This document shows, piece after piece, positions 27,344 to 36,107 of a DNA stretch of 64,000 nucleotides (position 1 is its first letter; the number at the start of each line of letters is the position of its first letter). The stretch is from NCBI GenBank assembly GCA_963766195.1, contig CAVXYY010000001.1:124001-188000 (forward strand). The letters run 5' to 3'. The notes below the pieces were generated by a model. The model searched no databases and was not told the origin of the DNA. It saw only the letters and a program-made list of their open reading frames with translations. Source of the stretch: JAHEFT01 sp963766195. Lineage in GTDB: Bacteria; Pseudomonadota; Gammaproteobacteria; Xanthomonadales; SZUA-36. The translations under genes and the position numbers were made by a program.

Positions 27344-28045
27344 CTAGCCCTCTTCGCCACCGAAAAACCCCAGCAAGTGCAGCAGGCTGGAAAACAGGTT
27401 GAAGACAGCAACGAACAAGGTCACGGTGGCCATGATGTAGTTGGTCTCACCGCCGTTGATGATGTTCTGCGTCTCGTAGACGATCAGACCGCACATCAGC
27501 AGGACGAACAGCCCGGACACCGCAAGCCCCAGGGCTGGCATATCGAAGAAGATCGCGGCCAGGCCCAGCGCAAAGGCCGTAAGAATTCCTACGAACAAAA
27601 AGGTTCCGAACTTCAGCATATTCACTGCCCCGGTTACCCGTGCATAGGCAGAAAGTGCAAAAAATGCTGCACCCGTGATGCCCATGGCCGTGGCGACCAA
27701 TGCGGGTCCGTTAGCCAGCGCAAGGTATGCATTGATTACCGGGCCTAGGGTGTAACCCATAAACCCGGTTAGTGCGAAAACCGAAACCAGCCCCCAGTGG
27801 CTATTTCGCAGCCGGGCGGTCAAAAACAGCAGGCCAAAATAACCGGCCAGGGTCAGCACCAGGCCCGGGTGCGCCAGACCGATTGCCGCAGTTGCCAGGG
27901 CGGTCACACCACTGAACAGTAAGGTCAGTCCAAGCAGCCAATACGTGTTGCGCAAGACTGCGTTGCCGGCGGTACGGGTGATTCCGGTGCCTCGTGTCGA
28001 TACTGCATTTGAGGGTTCAGGTCTAACAGTGATTTGATTCATCAT
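27344..28045 (-). CDS. yccA: Bax inhibitor-1/YccA-family inner-membrane protein
   Basis: 233 residues with seven predicted membrane helices. Family hallmarks: an N-terminal leader with RNTYWLLGLTLLFSGVTA, the GFMGYTLGPVINAYL segment, and the C-terminal INGGETNYIMATVTLFVAVFNLFSSLLHLLG ending in a short acidic tail. In E. coli YccA binds and modulates the FtsH protease; other family members conduct Ca2+. AGGAG about nine bases before the double ATG (28045/28042). Confidence 0.9.
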   Translation of the reverse strand: MMNQITVRPEPSNAVSTRGTGITRTAGNAVLRNTYWLLGLTLLFSGVTALATAAIGLAHPGLVLTLAGYFGLLFLTARLRNSHWGLVSVFALTGFMGYTLGPVINAYLALANGPALVATAMGITGAAFFALSAYARVTGAVNMLKFGTFLFVGILTAFALGLAAIFFDMPALGLAVSGLFVLLMCGLIVYETQNIINGGETNYIMATVTLFVAVFNLFSSLLHLLGFFGGEEG

Positions 28046-28342
28046 TTCGGCGTGCTCCTGTATTTACTGAAGCTTAATATAATCGCTTTAATCATCCGAT
28101 ATGATCGAACTTTAAATATAGATAATCAGTTTTTATCGATGTGTTAAAGTCTGCCGGGTTCGAACCGCAGCCGATTCTGAATGCCGTTGGTTAACGCGCT
28201 TAACCTGATCATTCGAGCTCAACAGCGTAATGGTCCATATCTTCGATAAATCCGAACTGAAAGCTCATATTTATCGAGTTGTATTGAACCCTTTCTCTCC
28301 GTATAACAGCGTCTCCATTTTCGCAGACAAAAGGACAATCAA
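28046..28342. promoter_or_regulatory. Divergent promoter region between yccA and carbonic anhydrase
   Basis: About 300 bases, AT-rich near 28080-28145 and 28240-28280. TTATCGAT-like words recur (around 28136, 28244 and 28272), which could be a regulator's half-sites. AAAGGACAATCAA before 28343 is the carbonic anhydrase ribosome site. No gene seen. Confidence 0.35.
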
Positions 28343-29017
28343 ATGTTGAAAAGGACCCAAGCGGCCGTCCTGGCCAGTATTCTTATCTCGACTATCGGCA
28401 TGGCTTTCGAAGTTGACGAAAGCAAGATCACGACACCCGACGAAGCGATCGCGGCACTCAAAGCCGGCAACGAACGCTTTGTCGCGGGCGACATGATAGA
28501 CCAGGATTTCGCCAAACAAATTGACAAGACCAGCGGCGGCCAGAATCCTTATGCAGTGATTCTTTCCTGCCTTGATTCCCGCATCCCTCCGGAAATCGTT
28601 TTTGACCAGGGCATCGGAGATGTGTTCGTAGGCCGCGTCGCCGGTAACGTGGAAGATATCAACATGATCGGCAGTTTTGAGTTTGCGGCTGCGCTGAAAC
28701 ATGTCAAAGCCATCGTCATTATGGGCCACACGGCTTGTGGTGCTGTTGACGGCGCCTGCCAGAACGCCAAGCTTGGCAATCTGACCTTGTTGTTGGACGA
28801 AATTCAGCCTGCCGTGGAGTTGGTCAAAAAACAGCACCCAAATGAAAATGTCTGCGACGCGCCCCTGGTCGACGATATTTCGGAAGCAAACGTCTTGAAA
28901 ACCGTCAGTGACATTCGCGCCAAGAGCACGGTAATCGCAGAATTGGAAAGCGAGGGCAAAGTAAAGCTGGTCGGAGCGATGTACGATGTCAGCACAGGAA
29001 AGGTCAGGTTCCTGTAA
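28343..29017 (+). CDS. Periplasmic beta-class carbonic anhydrase
   Basis: 224 residues. A signal peptide (MLKRTQAAVLASILISTIGMA|FE) places it outside the cytoplasm. All beta-CA zinc and catalytic residues are visible: Cys76 and the Asp78-Arg80 dyad in ILSCLDSR, and His129 and Cys132 in MGHTACGAVDGA. GDVFVGRVAGN is the usual third block. It interconverts CO2 and bicarbonate in the periplasm. Exported beta-CAs are less common than alpha-CAs in that compartment. Strong AAAGGA ribosome site; a single-gene unit followed by a long hairpin. Confidence 0.94.
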   Translation: MLKRTQAAVLASILISTIGMAFEVDESKITTPDEAIAALKAGNERFVAGDMIDQDFAKQIDKTSGGQNPYAVILSCLDSRIPPEIVFDQGIGDVFVGRVAGNVEDINMIGSFEFAAALKHVKAIVIMGHTACGAVDGACQNAKLGNLTLLLDEIQPAVELVKKQHPNENVCDAPLVDDISEANVLKTVSDIRAKSTVIAELESEGKVKLVGAMYDVSTGKVRFL

Positions 29018-29105
29018 TCTCCGGCCGGGACATCCGGCAGGCTGCTTTCGCAAATTCATACAACACCCTCGGCAATGAAGTTTACGCAAGAAGGTAATAA
29101 AGAGG

Positions 29106-29154
29106 GGACGCCCACAGGCTACGGCTTGCTTCCAGGCCAAAGCCATGGGCGTCC
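29106..29154. other. Long imperfect hairpin downstream of carbonic anhydrase
   Basis: GGACGCCCA (29106-29114) pairs with TGGGCGTCC (29146-29154). An inner GGCTT/AAGCC pair nests inside the loop. Only a weak T-run follows (CTGGCTTTCGTTCTT). It may end or stabilise the carbonic anhydrase transcript. Confidence 0.4.
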
Positions 29155-29291
29155 TGGCTTTCGTTCTTCATGAAAGGGTTATCGGCCCATTCAACACAAT
29201 CACTGATTTTACAAATGCCCAGGTTGTTCATGCCTGGTCTGCTGATTGGTATGAATCCCGAACCTGCAACGGTGATCTGATTTATACCCCC

Positions 29292-30176
29292 CTATTCCTG
29301 GCCAGCACGCTGGTTCATCACGAGCAAACCTTGCAGATACTGCACGTCATCACGAAGCGCCTGAACAGATTCCATCAACCGGAGGCGCTCGTCATGCGCG
29401 TGTTCCTCGGCCATGGTGGCCTCTTCCTTGTCCTGTATATGGGCCCGTTGCATTGAGTTTACGATCAGCGCAATAAACAGGTTGAGCACAGCAAAGCTGG
29501 TGACGATCACGAACGGCACAAAAAACGCCCAGGCGTGGGGGTAGACCTCCATGATGGGTCGTACGATTCCCATCGACCAGCTCTCCAGGGTCATGATTTG
29601 AAACAGGCTGTACATTGACGCACCGATATTGCCAAACCACTCTGGAAAAGCGCTGCCGAACAGCTGCGTCGCCATGACTGCCGATACGTAAAAAATCAAT
29701 AGCAGCACCGCGACAATCGATCCCATTCCCGGCAGGGCATTGAACAAGGCGCTCACCACCATGCGCATTTGCGGCACGACGGACATCAGACGCAGGACAC
29801 GCAGAATGCGCATCGCGCGCAGCACGGAGAACGCCCCCGCGGCGGGAATCCAGGATACGGCGATGATAATGAAATCAAAGATATTCCATCCCCCGGTGAA
29901 AAAGCGCGCCCGGTAGACCCAAAGACGCAAGGCGATCTCGACCGTGAACACCATCAGAGCTGCCTGGTCAATCACATTCAAAAACGGCCCTATGGCAGCT
30001 ACCACGCGCGCTGAGGTTTCGAGTCCGAGCGACAGTGCGTTGACAACGATGACCGCTGTGATGCCGAGGTTGAAGCCGCGTGACTCGACAAACGCGCGCA
30101 AATCGGCGCCCGCACCGCGCTGACCAGGTGCAGACAATTGCACGCCCGTGTTGGAGGATTTCATGGCTGCTGACAT
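29292..30176 (-). CDS. Voltage-gated sodium channel, NaChBac/NavMs type
   Basis: 294 residues forming one six-helix channel subunit. The S4 sensor has four arginines at three-residue spacing (R120, R123, R126, R129; SVLRAMRILRVLRLM). The pore filter is TLESWSM (196-202), identical in core to the Na+-selective LESWS of bacterial Nav channels. S6 is VTSFAVLNLFIALIVNSM, and the C-terminal segment (about 255-290) is a coiled coil, as needed for tetramer assembly. It admits Na+ upon depolarisation and supports motility or chemotaxis in alkaliphiles. Last gene of a probable nhaR-hpf-channel unit, 56 bases after hpf. Start could be ATG 30176 or 30164. Confidence 0.94.
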   Translation of the reverse strand: MSAAMKSSNTGVQLSAPGQRGAGADLRAFVESRGFNLGITAVIVVNALSLGLETSARVVAAIGPFLNVIDQAALMVFTVEIALRLWVYRARFFTGGWNIFDFIIIAVSWIPAAGAFSVLRAMRILRVLRLMSVVPQMRMVVSALFNALPGMGSIVAVLLLIFYVSAVMATQLFGSAFPEWFGNIGASMYSLFQIMTLESWSMGIVRPIMEVYPHAWAFFVPFVIVTSFAVLNLFIALIVNSMQRAHIQDKEEATMAEEHAHDERLRLMESVQALRDDVQYLQGLLVMNQRAGQE

Positions 30177-30232
30177 TTCATGGTTTTCGCTTGTCTTGTG
30201 CCTTTAGCGTTTAAGTGATGGTCAACTGTTGA

Positions 30233-30610
30233 TCAATTGGCCTGGTACAACTCATTTACCGTCGCACCACCAATGCGCAGCCGGCGTGCCTCACGCTGCT
30301 CAAACCGCTGTTGCCGGCATACTGCTCGCTTGACCGTGCGCCCGGTCCTGCGCGCCGCAATGTTAATAGCGCTGTAGAGATCGTTTGAAATGGTTTCAAC
30401 AATCACGGGAGCCTGCGAGGGCAACTGGATATTGACCAGCACGGACTTGTCCTCACCGCCCTTTCCGGCGCCATTGAGGTCTTTCAGAAAAATAGTGATG
30501 CGTGTGATCCTGTCATCGAATTGCTTGAGTGCCACCGTGAAACGCCGCTCAAGGTGAGCCTGGATCGCTTCAGTCAGGGGGAAGTTTTGGGAGCGAACAA
30601 TCAAGGTCAT
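30233..30610 (-). CDS. HPF/RaiA-family ribosome-associated protein
   Basis: 125 residues with the small beta-alpha-beta-beta-beta-alpha fold of the S30AE/HPF family: MTLIVRSQNFPLTEAIQAHLE, then a strand with FDDRITRITIFLKDLNG, and a basic second helix (NDLYSAINIAARRTGRTVKRA). The basic C-terminal extension (CRQQRFEQREARRLRIG) is unusual relative to E. coli HPF (95 aa). Family members bind the 30S decoding centre and silence ribosomes in stress. GAGGAA precedes the ATG. It lies between nhaR and the sodium channel on the same strand, suggesting a role in ionic stress. Confidence 0.83.
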   Translation of the reverse strand: MTLIVRSQNFPLTEAIQAHLERRFTVALKQFDDRITRITIFLKDLNGAGKGGEDKSVLVNIQLPSQAPVIVETISNDLYSAINIAARRTGRTVKRAVCRQQRFEQREARRLRIGGATVNELYQAN

Positions 30611-30769
30611 GGTTTTTCCTCATGGTTGAATTTCGCTGTCTATTCTAGCGTCAGTAAATGTTCGGTTCAGTCGCATTTACCAACTTAATAGTACGTTATA
30701 TCCGATGTTTTTAGATGACGATAGCGACATACTTCGAGCCGCCGATAAGTTGGTGAGTTTAGAGGCGCC

Positions 30770-31675
30770 TCAGGCGAGGTGGGTCAAGCGTTCCCGGGCG
30801 GCATCGGTGATGCGGCGAACGGCCGGCTGTTTGAGCACCCGCTCCGGGGAGATCGCATAGTAGATTTCTTTCACCGGACCGGCCGCGCCGATGGGGCGCA
30901 CATGGTAGGTATTTCTGAGTTCGCGTTCGATGACACGGGGTGCGGGAAAGATTCCGGCTCCCGCCTCGCCGAATGCCTTCAGCAGGGCACTGTCATCGAA
31001 CTCCGCAACGATATTCGGCACAACCTCCAACTGGTCAAACCAGTCATCAAGACTCCGCCGCAAGGCGCTTCCTGTGACCGGCAGCAACAGCGGGGCGCCA
31101 TCGAGCGAATGCGGAAACCCGCTCTCGTACTTCCCGGCCAGGCGATCCTGGCCGTAGAAGGAAATCGCACTCTCACCCAACAGGTGATTGAATGCTTTGA
31201 CGTTGAAGCCGATCGGGATCGGCCGGTCGGAAAGAATGAGATCCAGCCGATGCACTGCCAGGTCGGCGAGCAAGGATTGCAGGCTGCTCTCCCGGCATAC
31301 CAGCCTCAGCGGCGGATCTGATTCAAGCGTTGTCTGCAGAACAGCATGGCTGACAAGTTTCGGAACCGCGTTCACAATGCCGACGTTGAGTGTGCCGGAG
31401 ACGCCCATATGACGGCTGGACACCCACTGCGCCAATTCGGCCCCAAGTGAAAATATCGCTTCAGCGTATTGGTTTACAGCATGCCCCGTTTCAGTCAGAA
31501 CCAGGCCCCTTCCAACCCGCTCGAATAGCGGCGCACCGACAGATTCCTCGAGTAACTTGAGCTGCCCGCTGATGGTTTGTGGAGTCAGATGCAGAGTGTC
31601 AGTTGCCTTGGCAATACTCCCTTCGCGCGCCACCGTGTTGAAGTAGAGCAAATGATTGTAATTGAGGTGTCTCAC
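30770..31675 (-). CDS. nhaR: NhaR-like LysR transcriptional activator
   Basis: 301 residues starting at GTG 31675. The N-terminus HLNYNHLLYFNTVAREGSIAKA and LHLTPQTISGQLKLLEESV match NhaR, as do FDDSALLKAFGEAGAGIFPAP and ISPERVLKQPAVRRI in the effector domain. In E. coli NhaR senses Na+ and activates the nhaA antiporter. Here no nhaA is nearby; instead hpf and a sodium channel follow on the same strand. Between nhaR and hpf, ACCAACTTA (30679-30687) and TAAGTTGGT (30746-30754) form a distant inverted repeat. Confidence 0.85.
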   Translation of the reverse strand: MRHLNYNHLLYFNTVAREGSIAKATDTLHLTPQTISGQLKLLEESVGAPLFERVGRGLVLTETGHAVNQYAEAIFSLGAELAQWVSSRHMGVSGTLNVGIVNAVPKLVSHAVLQTTLESDPPLRLVCRESSLQSLLADLAVHRLDLILSDRPIPIGFNVKAFNHLLGESAISFYGQDRLAGKYESGFPHSLDGAPLLLPVTGSALRRSLDDWFDQLEVVPNIVAEFDDSALLKAFGEAGAGIFPAPRVIERELRNTYHVRPIGAAGPVKEIYYAISPERVLKQPAVRRITDAARERLTHLA

Positions 31676-32006
31676 CGGGTGGAGTTGCCTTTGGTCCAGG
31701 CCAGGACCGTTGTTTTTGAAGCATTATGATACATCGGTTTTACCGAACCTGGTTGGCAGTTTTCGAAATACAGACGGGTAAAAACCTTTACTCCACCGAA
31801 CCTGGCTCAGGATTGTGCTCACATTTCCAATAGTCGTTATCTGACTGGCGTGACGTTCGCCGCATGCGTGGGCCCGGGCCCAGCAGCATTGGTTACCTTC
31901 AACCATACGGTTGGCGGAAGCCCCAGGGTAACCGCGGATAATTTTGAGGCGGGGATGAGGCGTCAGAGTAGAATGATGCGAAGCGGTTTACCGGAGAGTT
32001 TCGAAC
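31676..32006. promoter_or_regulatory. Divergent intergenic region with an 11-bp direct repeat
   Basis: 330 bases between nhaR and a GT2 gene. ACCGAACCTGG is repeated at 31742-31752 and 31795-31805, 53 bases apart, close to the nhaR start, so it may be an NhaR or other operator pair. No convincing gene. CGGAGAGTTTCGAAC precedes the GT2 ATG. Confidence 0.4.
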
Positions 32007-32987
32007 ATGCCTGTACCATTAAATCGACAATCCGGATTACACAGGCTTCGAGGAGGATCCCGCGGCTCACTGAAGCGAAAGCTGAAAGCCAAAAAAATCA
32101 ACTACACGAAGTTTTTTGTTCGTCACTTTGGACGAATTCCATATTTCGATGTTGAAACAGGAAAGGTGGTTGATCTGCGCCTTCGCCTGGATACAGCTTC
32201 AAGAAAGCCCGGAATCAGTGGCTTCATGCGCCTCAAAAACGAGGAACAATTTGTTGAGAAGACCATCAAGTCAGTCATTGATAGCCTCGACGAATTGGTC
32301 ATTGTCCACAACGGGTGCTCGGACCGCACACCTGAAATCATAGAATCGTGCAGATTGCGCTACCCGGACCGGATCCGGATATTTGAATACGGGCCCAGGG
32401 TGTTCGCCCCTGGATCCGTTGAACACCTGCATGAGCCCATGGGTTCGCCACACAGCCTGGTGAATTATTCCAATTACGCGCTTCAGAAGACGACTCGAAA
32501 AGTCGCCATTAAAATTGATGGAGACGAAGTTTATTTTGGCGAACCCTTCAAGCAATTGGCCGACAACATTCGTGGCGGAAAACAGCCGGTCCCGATCGGT
32601 ATTTCCGGGGTGAATCTCTGGGATGAAATGGGAGAAATCCGGGTCAACGCCCAACACGCTGTCTTGTCCGGTCTGGACAAAGGGTTTTTTGCCGTTAGCC
32701 GGAAAACTTTCTTCGTACACTATCGGCATTATGAATTGTTCACCCACGCCTTTGAGTCCTCGGCCGGAATACTCTTTTACCACCTGAAGGGCTTGAAAAA
32801 GGATCGTGGGCTCAGTAACTATAACCTTCACACCGGGGTAACAACTTTCGCTTCTGCAAAAGTCGCCAGGTTAAAATCGCCGGCCCTGATACCATTGAAA
32901 GATTTCATTCGAGTGCTTGAAGACAGCAAGCAACTTCCAGACCCTGAAACAATGGGCATTCGTGCCAGGCAAAACCCCGGGAAGTAA
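32007..32987 (+). CDS. Glycosyltransferase family 2-like protein
   Basis: 326 residues. After a basic N-terminus (about 1-50) comes the GT-A start GISGFMRLKNEEQFVEKTIKSVI, SLDELVIVHNGCSDRTPEI and a degenerate DxD region VAIKIDGDEVYFG (about 165). The text KNEEQFVEKTI...DELVIVHNGCSDRT is typical of GT2 enzymes that transfer a sugar from a nucleotide donor at the cytoplasmic membrane face. Acceptor and donor unknown. GGAGAG ribosome site. The first of several glycan genes between 32 and 52 kb, although separated from them by a transport operon. Confidence 0.82.
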   Translation: MPVPLNRQSGLHRLRGGSRGSLKRKLKAKKINYTKFFVRHFGRIPYFDVETGKVVDLRLRLDTASRKPGISGFMRLKNEEQFVEKTIKSVIDSLDELVIVHNGCSDRTPEIIESCRLRYPDRIRIFEYGPRVFAPGSVEHLHEPMGSPHSLVNYSNYALQKTTRKVAIKIDGDEVYFGEPFKQLADNIRGGKQPVPIGISGVNLWDEMGEIRVNAQHAVLSGLDKGFFAVSRKTFFVHYRHYELFTHAFESSAGILFYHLKGLKKDRGLSNYNLHTGVTTFASAKVARLKSPALIPLKDFIRVLEDSKQLPDPETMGIRARQNPGK

Positions 32988-33005
32988 CACGAAAATAAAA
33001 ATCAT

Positions 33006-35015
33006 ATGGTCATAAGAAAAACACTCTGTTTGTCTATTTTCCTGGTAAACCACGTTGCATATGCAGACGTGGATGACCCTGATCACATGACCCGCCCGTC
33101 AGTCAGTGTTGAACATCAAGCCGTATCCGGATCAATCACGTCTCAGCAAGATCAGGCTGCGGACTCGGGCAGTGAGGTCGATGAAGCTGTTTTCCGGTTG
33201 CCGGAAATCGTCGTCGTGGAAGGCAAAAAAGTCGTTGCGCCGCCGTCCCTGATCATTCGGAAGGTGGGTATCGAGGAAATAGAGGCCAGGAACGCCCACA
33301 CGGTTGGCGAAGCGCTGAATTACGTGCCCGGCGTGAACGTTCAGATTGGCGGCACTTCAGGTGACGCGCGCGCCTGGGTGCGGGGTTACCGGGATCGCGA
33401 TGTCCTGGTCCTTTTCGATGGCATCCCGGTGGCATCCGGTTTCGAGGGGACGATTGATCTCAACGAGATTGCCGTGCAAAGGGTCAGTTCGATAGACGTC
33501 ATAAAGAGTGCGCCCTCGGTGATCTACGGAACCAACGGGGTTGGGGGCGTAATTTCCGTTGTGCCTGAAGGGGGGTTCACGGCACCTTTTTTCGACGGCC
33601 GGGCGGAGCTGGGCAGTGACAACAAACGCTTCGCGCGCGCCAGCGGCGGGGGTGGCAACGGCAAGGTCGGCTTCGTGCTTTCAGCGCAATACCAGGCGGC
33701 TGACGATTACTCATTGTCGAACGACTACGCGCCCGAACCGAACCAGCCTGGCGGAAACCGGGCGAACAGCGACTTCGATCGCAACAGCCTGTTTTTCCGT
33801 TTCGATGCGGAGGAAACCGTGCTGGGCAGCACTTCACTTTTTTACAACCTCTCCAACGCACACAAGGGATTGCCGGTGGAGACTGGTGTCGATGATCCGG
33901 ATTATGAGCGCCTGACCCACTCGCAGCGGCAGACACTGGGTTTGTCCAATACCTTTAACCAGATACCGCTGTCGTTAAAGCTCTACTACAACTCCTATGA
34001 CAGTGAGCTGACGACCTACACCGGCATCGATTTCATCGAAGTGGATGATGTCGAAAATGCCAGGGATTACTCGGTGGGCGGCAATGTTTACTCGACACTG
34101 GATACCTCATCCAACAACTCCCTGGTCCTGAGCACCGGTGCCCAGAAAGACGTGTACAAAGGGGAGGGGGAGCTGGAAAACGGCAACAAGGCCGAGCTGA
34201 CCACCTACACGGTAGCCGTTGAAGACGAATTCTGGATCAACCGGAAGCTTTCCCTGGCAGCGGGAGGTATTTTCGTGTATTTCGACCAAACCCAGTTGAA
34301 CCAGTCCAGCAGTGCGTTTAATCCGCAGATCGCCCTGGCCTGGCAGGCCACGACGCGGCTTTCGTTGCATGTTTCGGCCGCCGAACGAACCCGTTTTCCC
34401 AAACTGCGTGAATTGTACCGGCGGCGCTACGGCAACCCGGACCTTGACCCACAAACCGCCGTCAACACCGAACTGGGCTTGCTTTACCGGCACGACAATG
34501 GCTGGAACAGCGATATTTCCCTGTTCCATAGCAGTGTAGATGGCCTGATCGAGCGAGAGGACCGGCGGGCACTATATACAAACTTCGACCGGGTTACTTT
34601 TTCAGGCGTTGAGGCGTCAAGCAGCGGTTGGATCAGCGATGCGTTATTTGCGCGCTTTGCTTACACCTATCTCGATGCTTCCGAAGACGCGCCGGGCGGC
34701 GGCAGCCGCCAGCTTCGCAGCCGCCCGAAGAATACCGCCATTGCAGAGCTGCGGTACTATTTTCCGGGCAATGTATCAGTCGCACTTAACGGTATTTATA
34801 TCTCCGGTCTCTACGACCTGGACCCGGATGACATCTATACCCGGTTGCCGTCCTATTTCCTGGCTTCGATCAAGGCCGTCTGGACATTCAGCGATCACTA
34901 CGATGCCTACCTGGCCGTGTCCAACCTCGGCGACGAGGACTATCTCCAACGGCTGGGTGATCCGCGGGAAGGCCGCCGGATCATGCTGGGCTTGAACTTT
35001 GGATTTGGGTCTTGA
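33006..35015 (+). CDS. TonB-dependent receptor, first gene of a receptor-TctCAB operon
   Basis: 669 residues. Signal peptide MVIRKTLCLSIFLVNHVAYA|DV, then a TonB-box-like FRLPEIVVVEGKK and a plug domain with TVGEALNYVPGVNVQIGG, ARAWVRGYRDRDVLVLFDGIPV and APSVIYGTNGVGGVISVV. The barrel has BtuB/FecA-like elements (ERTRFPKLRELYRRRYGNPDLDP, SNLGDEDYLQRLGDPREGRR). It ends with FGFGS; a phenylalanine near the end fits outer-membrane insertion. The stop overlaps the TctC start (TTGA), so the receptor is translationally coupled to a tripartite tricarboxylate transporter. A metal-carboxylate or organic acid ligand is therefore a reasonable guess. Confidence 0.9.
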   Translation: MVIRKTLCLSIFLVNHVAYADVDDPDHMTRPSVSVEHQAVSGSITSQQDQAADSGSEVDEAVFRLPEIVVVEGKKVVAPPSLIIRKVGIEEIEARNAHTVGEALNYVPGVNVQIGGTSGDARAWVRGYRDRDVLVLFDGIPVASGFEGTIDLNEIAVQRVSSIDVIKSAPSVIYGTNGVGGVISVVPEGGFTAPFFDGRAELGSDNKRFARASGGGGNGKVGFVLSAQYQAADDYSLSNDYAPEPNQPGGNRANSDFDRNSLFFRFDAEETVLGSTSLFYNLSNAHKGLPVETGVDDPDYERLTHSQRQTLGLSNTFNQIPLSLKLYYNSYDSELTTYTGIDFIEVDDVENARDYSVGGNVYSTLDTSSNNSLVLSTGAQKDVYKGEGELENGNKAELTTYTVAVEDEFWINRKLSLAAGGIFVYFDQTQLNQSSSAFNPQIALAWQATTRLSLHVSAAERTRFPKLRELYRRRYGNPDLDPQTAVNTELGLLYRHDNGWNSDISLFHSSVDGLIEREDRRALYTNFDRVTFSGVEASSSGWISDALFARFAYTYLDASEDAPGGGSRQLRSRPKNTAIAELRYYFPGNVSVALNGIYISGLYDLDPDDIYTRLPSYFLASIKAVWTFSDHYDAYLAVSNLGDEDYLQRLGDPREGRRIMLGLNFGFGS

Positions 35016-36097
35016 TTTTTAATCCCTACAGGCTGCCAAGCCGGACTTTCAGTTTCCTGCTCCTGCTGCTTGCGTTTACCCAGGCGTCGGCGCTGTTCGC
35101 AGATCCCGGATTGCCCGGCTGCTCTCCGCTCGAGGGATCGATCATGCGCTGGGTCGTGCCGAACAAACCTGGTGGGGGCTATGATACTTACTCGCGTTTG
35201 ATTCAGCCGTTCCTGGAAAACAGACTTGGTGTGCAGGTTCGTATTGAAAACCGGCCTGAAGCGGGTGGATTGGTTGGCGCGCTGATGATTCGTGACGCGG
35301 TGCCGGATGGAAAAACCCTTGGGCTTATCAATGCGGCCGGGCTGCTGGCCTCCAGGGCCATCGAAAATGGTCTGGAACCAGATGTCACCACTGATTTCAC
35401 CATCCTGGCGCAGGTCGTCAGCAACCAGGTGGTCCTGTTTACCGGCGCGGACTCCGGGTTCAGAGATATCGATGAGTTGATTTCGGCATCGCTTACGCGG
35501 CCGATCGTTTTCGGCGTGCGCGATGCAGGTTCCACCAGCTTCTTCAGCGTGCCTGTCACCGCAGAATTGCTTGGAATGGAATACGCGCTGGTCAGCGGCT
35601 ATGTGGGCAGTGCGGCTCGCACCCTGGCGTTGATGCGCGGTGAAGTTGATGTTGTCGTGGGAAATTTTGATTCTTTGAGCGGCCAGGTGAAAGCCGGGGA
35701 ACTGATCCCACTGCTGCAGTTGACGGCGTCGACAGAGATCGAGTCTGACATTCCGCAGCTTGGCGGCCCCGCAGGTGTGGCCAGCCGCCGCGCTGCGGCC
35801 ACCGGAAGAACGCCTCAGCAAGCAGAGCAGGCGGCAGGTGACCTGGCACTCATCGCCGGCGCAGGCCGCCTGGTGGCCGCTCCGGCAGGCCTTCCCGCCA
35901 ATTTATCGGACTGCCTTGAGACAGCGCTTGGCGAAATTCTGCAAAGCCCGGAACTTTTGCAGGCAGCAAGCCGCGCCCGCCTGAGTATTGAGTATCAGAA
36001 CAGCGCAACGGCATACCAGGGTTTGCAGGCAGGCGACCGGGGACTGCACCAGTTCCGTGATTTGATCAATACCGCGATCAGGCAAGTACGGGAGTAA
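35012..36097 (+). CDS. tctC: Tripartite tricarboxylate transporter substrate-binding protein (TctC/Bug family)
   Basis: 361 residues; the start is TTG at 35012, overlapping the receptor's TGA. A signal peptide (FSFLLLLLAFTQASALFA|DP) precedes the TctC core: MRWVVPNKPGGGYDTYSRLIQPF, VQVRIENRPEAGGLVGA and LMRGEVDVVVGNFDSL. Bug-family proteins close like a flytrap on di- or tricarboxylates in the periplasm and hand them to TctAB. Followed after 10 bases by tctA. The middle (AGVASRRAAATGRTPQQAEQ) is a low-complexity loop. The substrate cannot be read from sequence. Confidence 0.9.
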   Translation: MIFNPYRLPSRTFSFLLLLLAFTQASALFADPGLPGCSPLEGSIMRWVVPNKPGGGYDTYSRLIQPFLENRLGVQVRIENRPEAGGLVGALMIRDAVPDGKTLGLINAAGLLASRAIENGLEPDVTTDFTILAQVVSNQVVLFTGADSGFRDIDELISASLTRPIVFGVRDAGSTSFFSVPVTAELLGMEYALVSGYVGSAARTLALMRGEVDVVVGNFDSLSGQVKAGELIPLLQLTASTEIESDIPQLGGPAGVASRRAAATGRTPQQAEQAAGDLALIAGAGRLVAAPAGLPANLSDCLETALGEILQSPELLQAASRARLSIEYQNSATAYQGLQAGDRGLHQFRDLINTAIRQVRE

Positions 36098-36107
36098 TAC
36101 GGCTGGC

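Noticed and set aside
28150..28185. TTCGAAC-type T-arm-like hairpin suggesting another tRNA
   Set aside because: Only one arm is present; no acceptor, D or anticodon arm can be folded around it.
31850..32155. Plus-strand frame upstream of the GT2 gene as a separate small gene
   Set aside because: It overlaps the well-supported GT2 start in another frame and lacks a ribosome site or recognisable domain.
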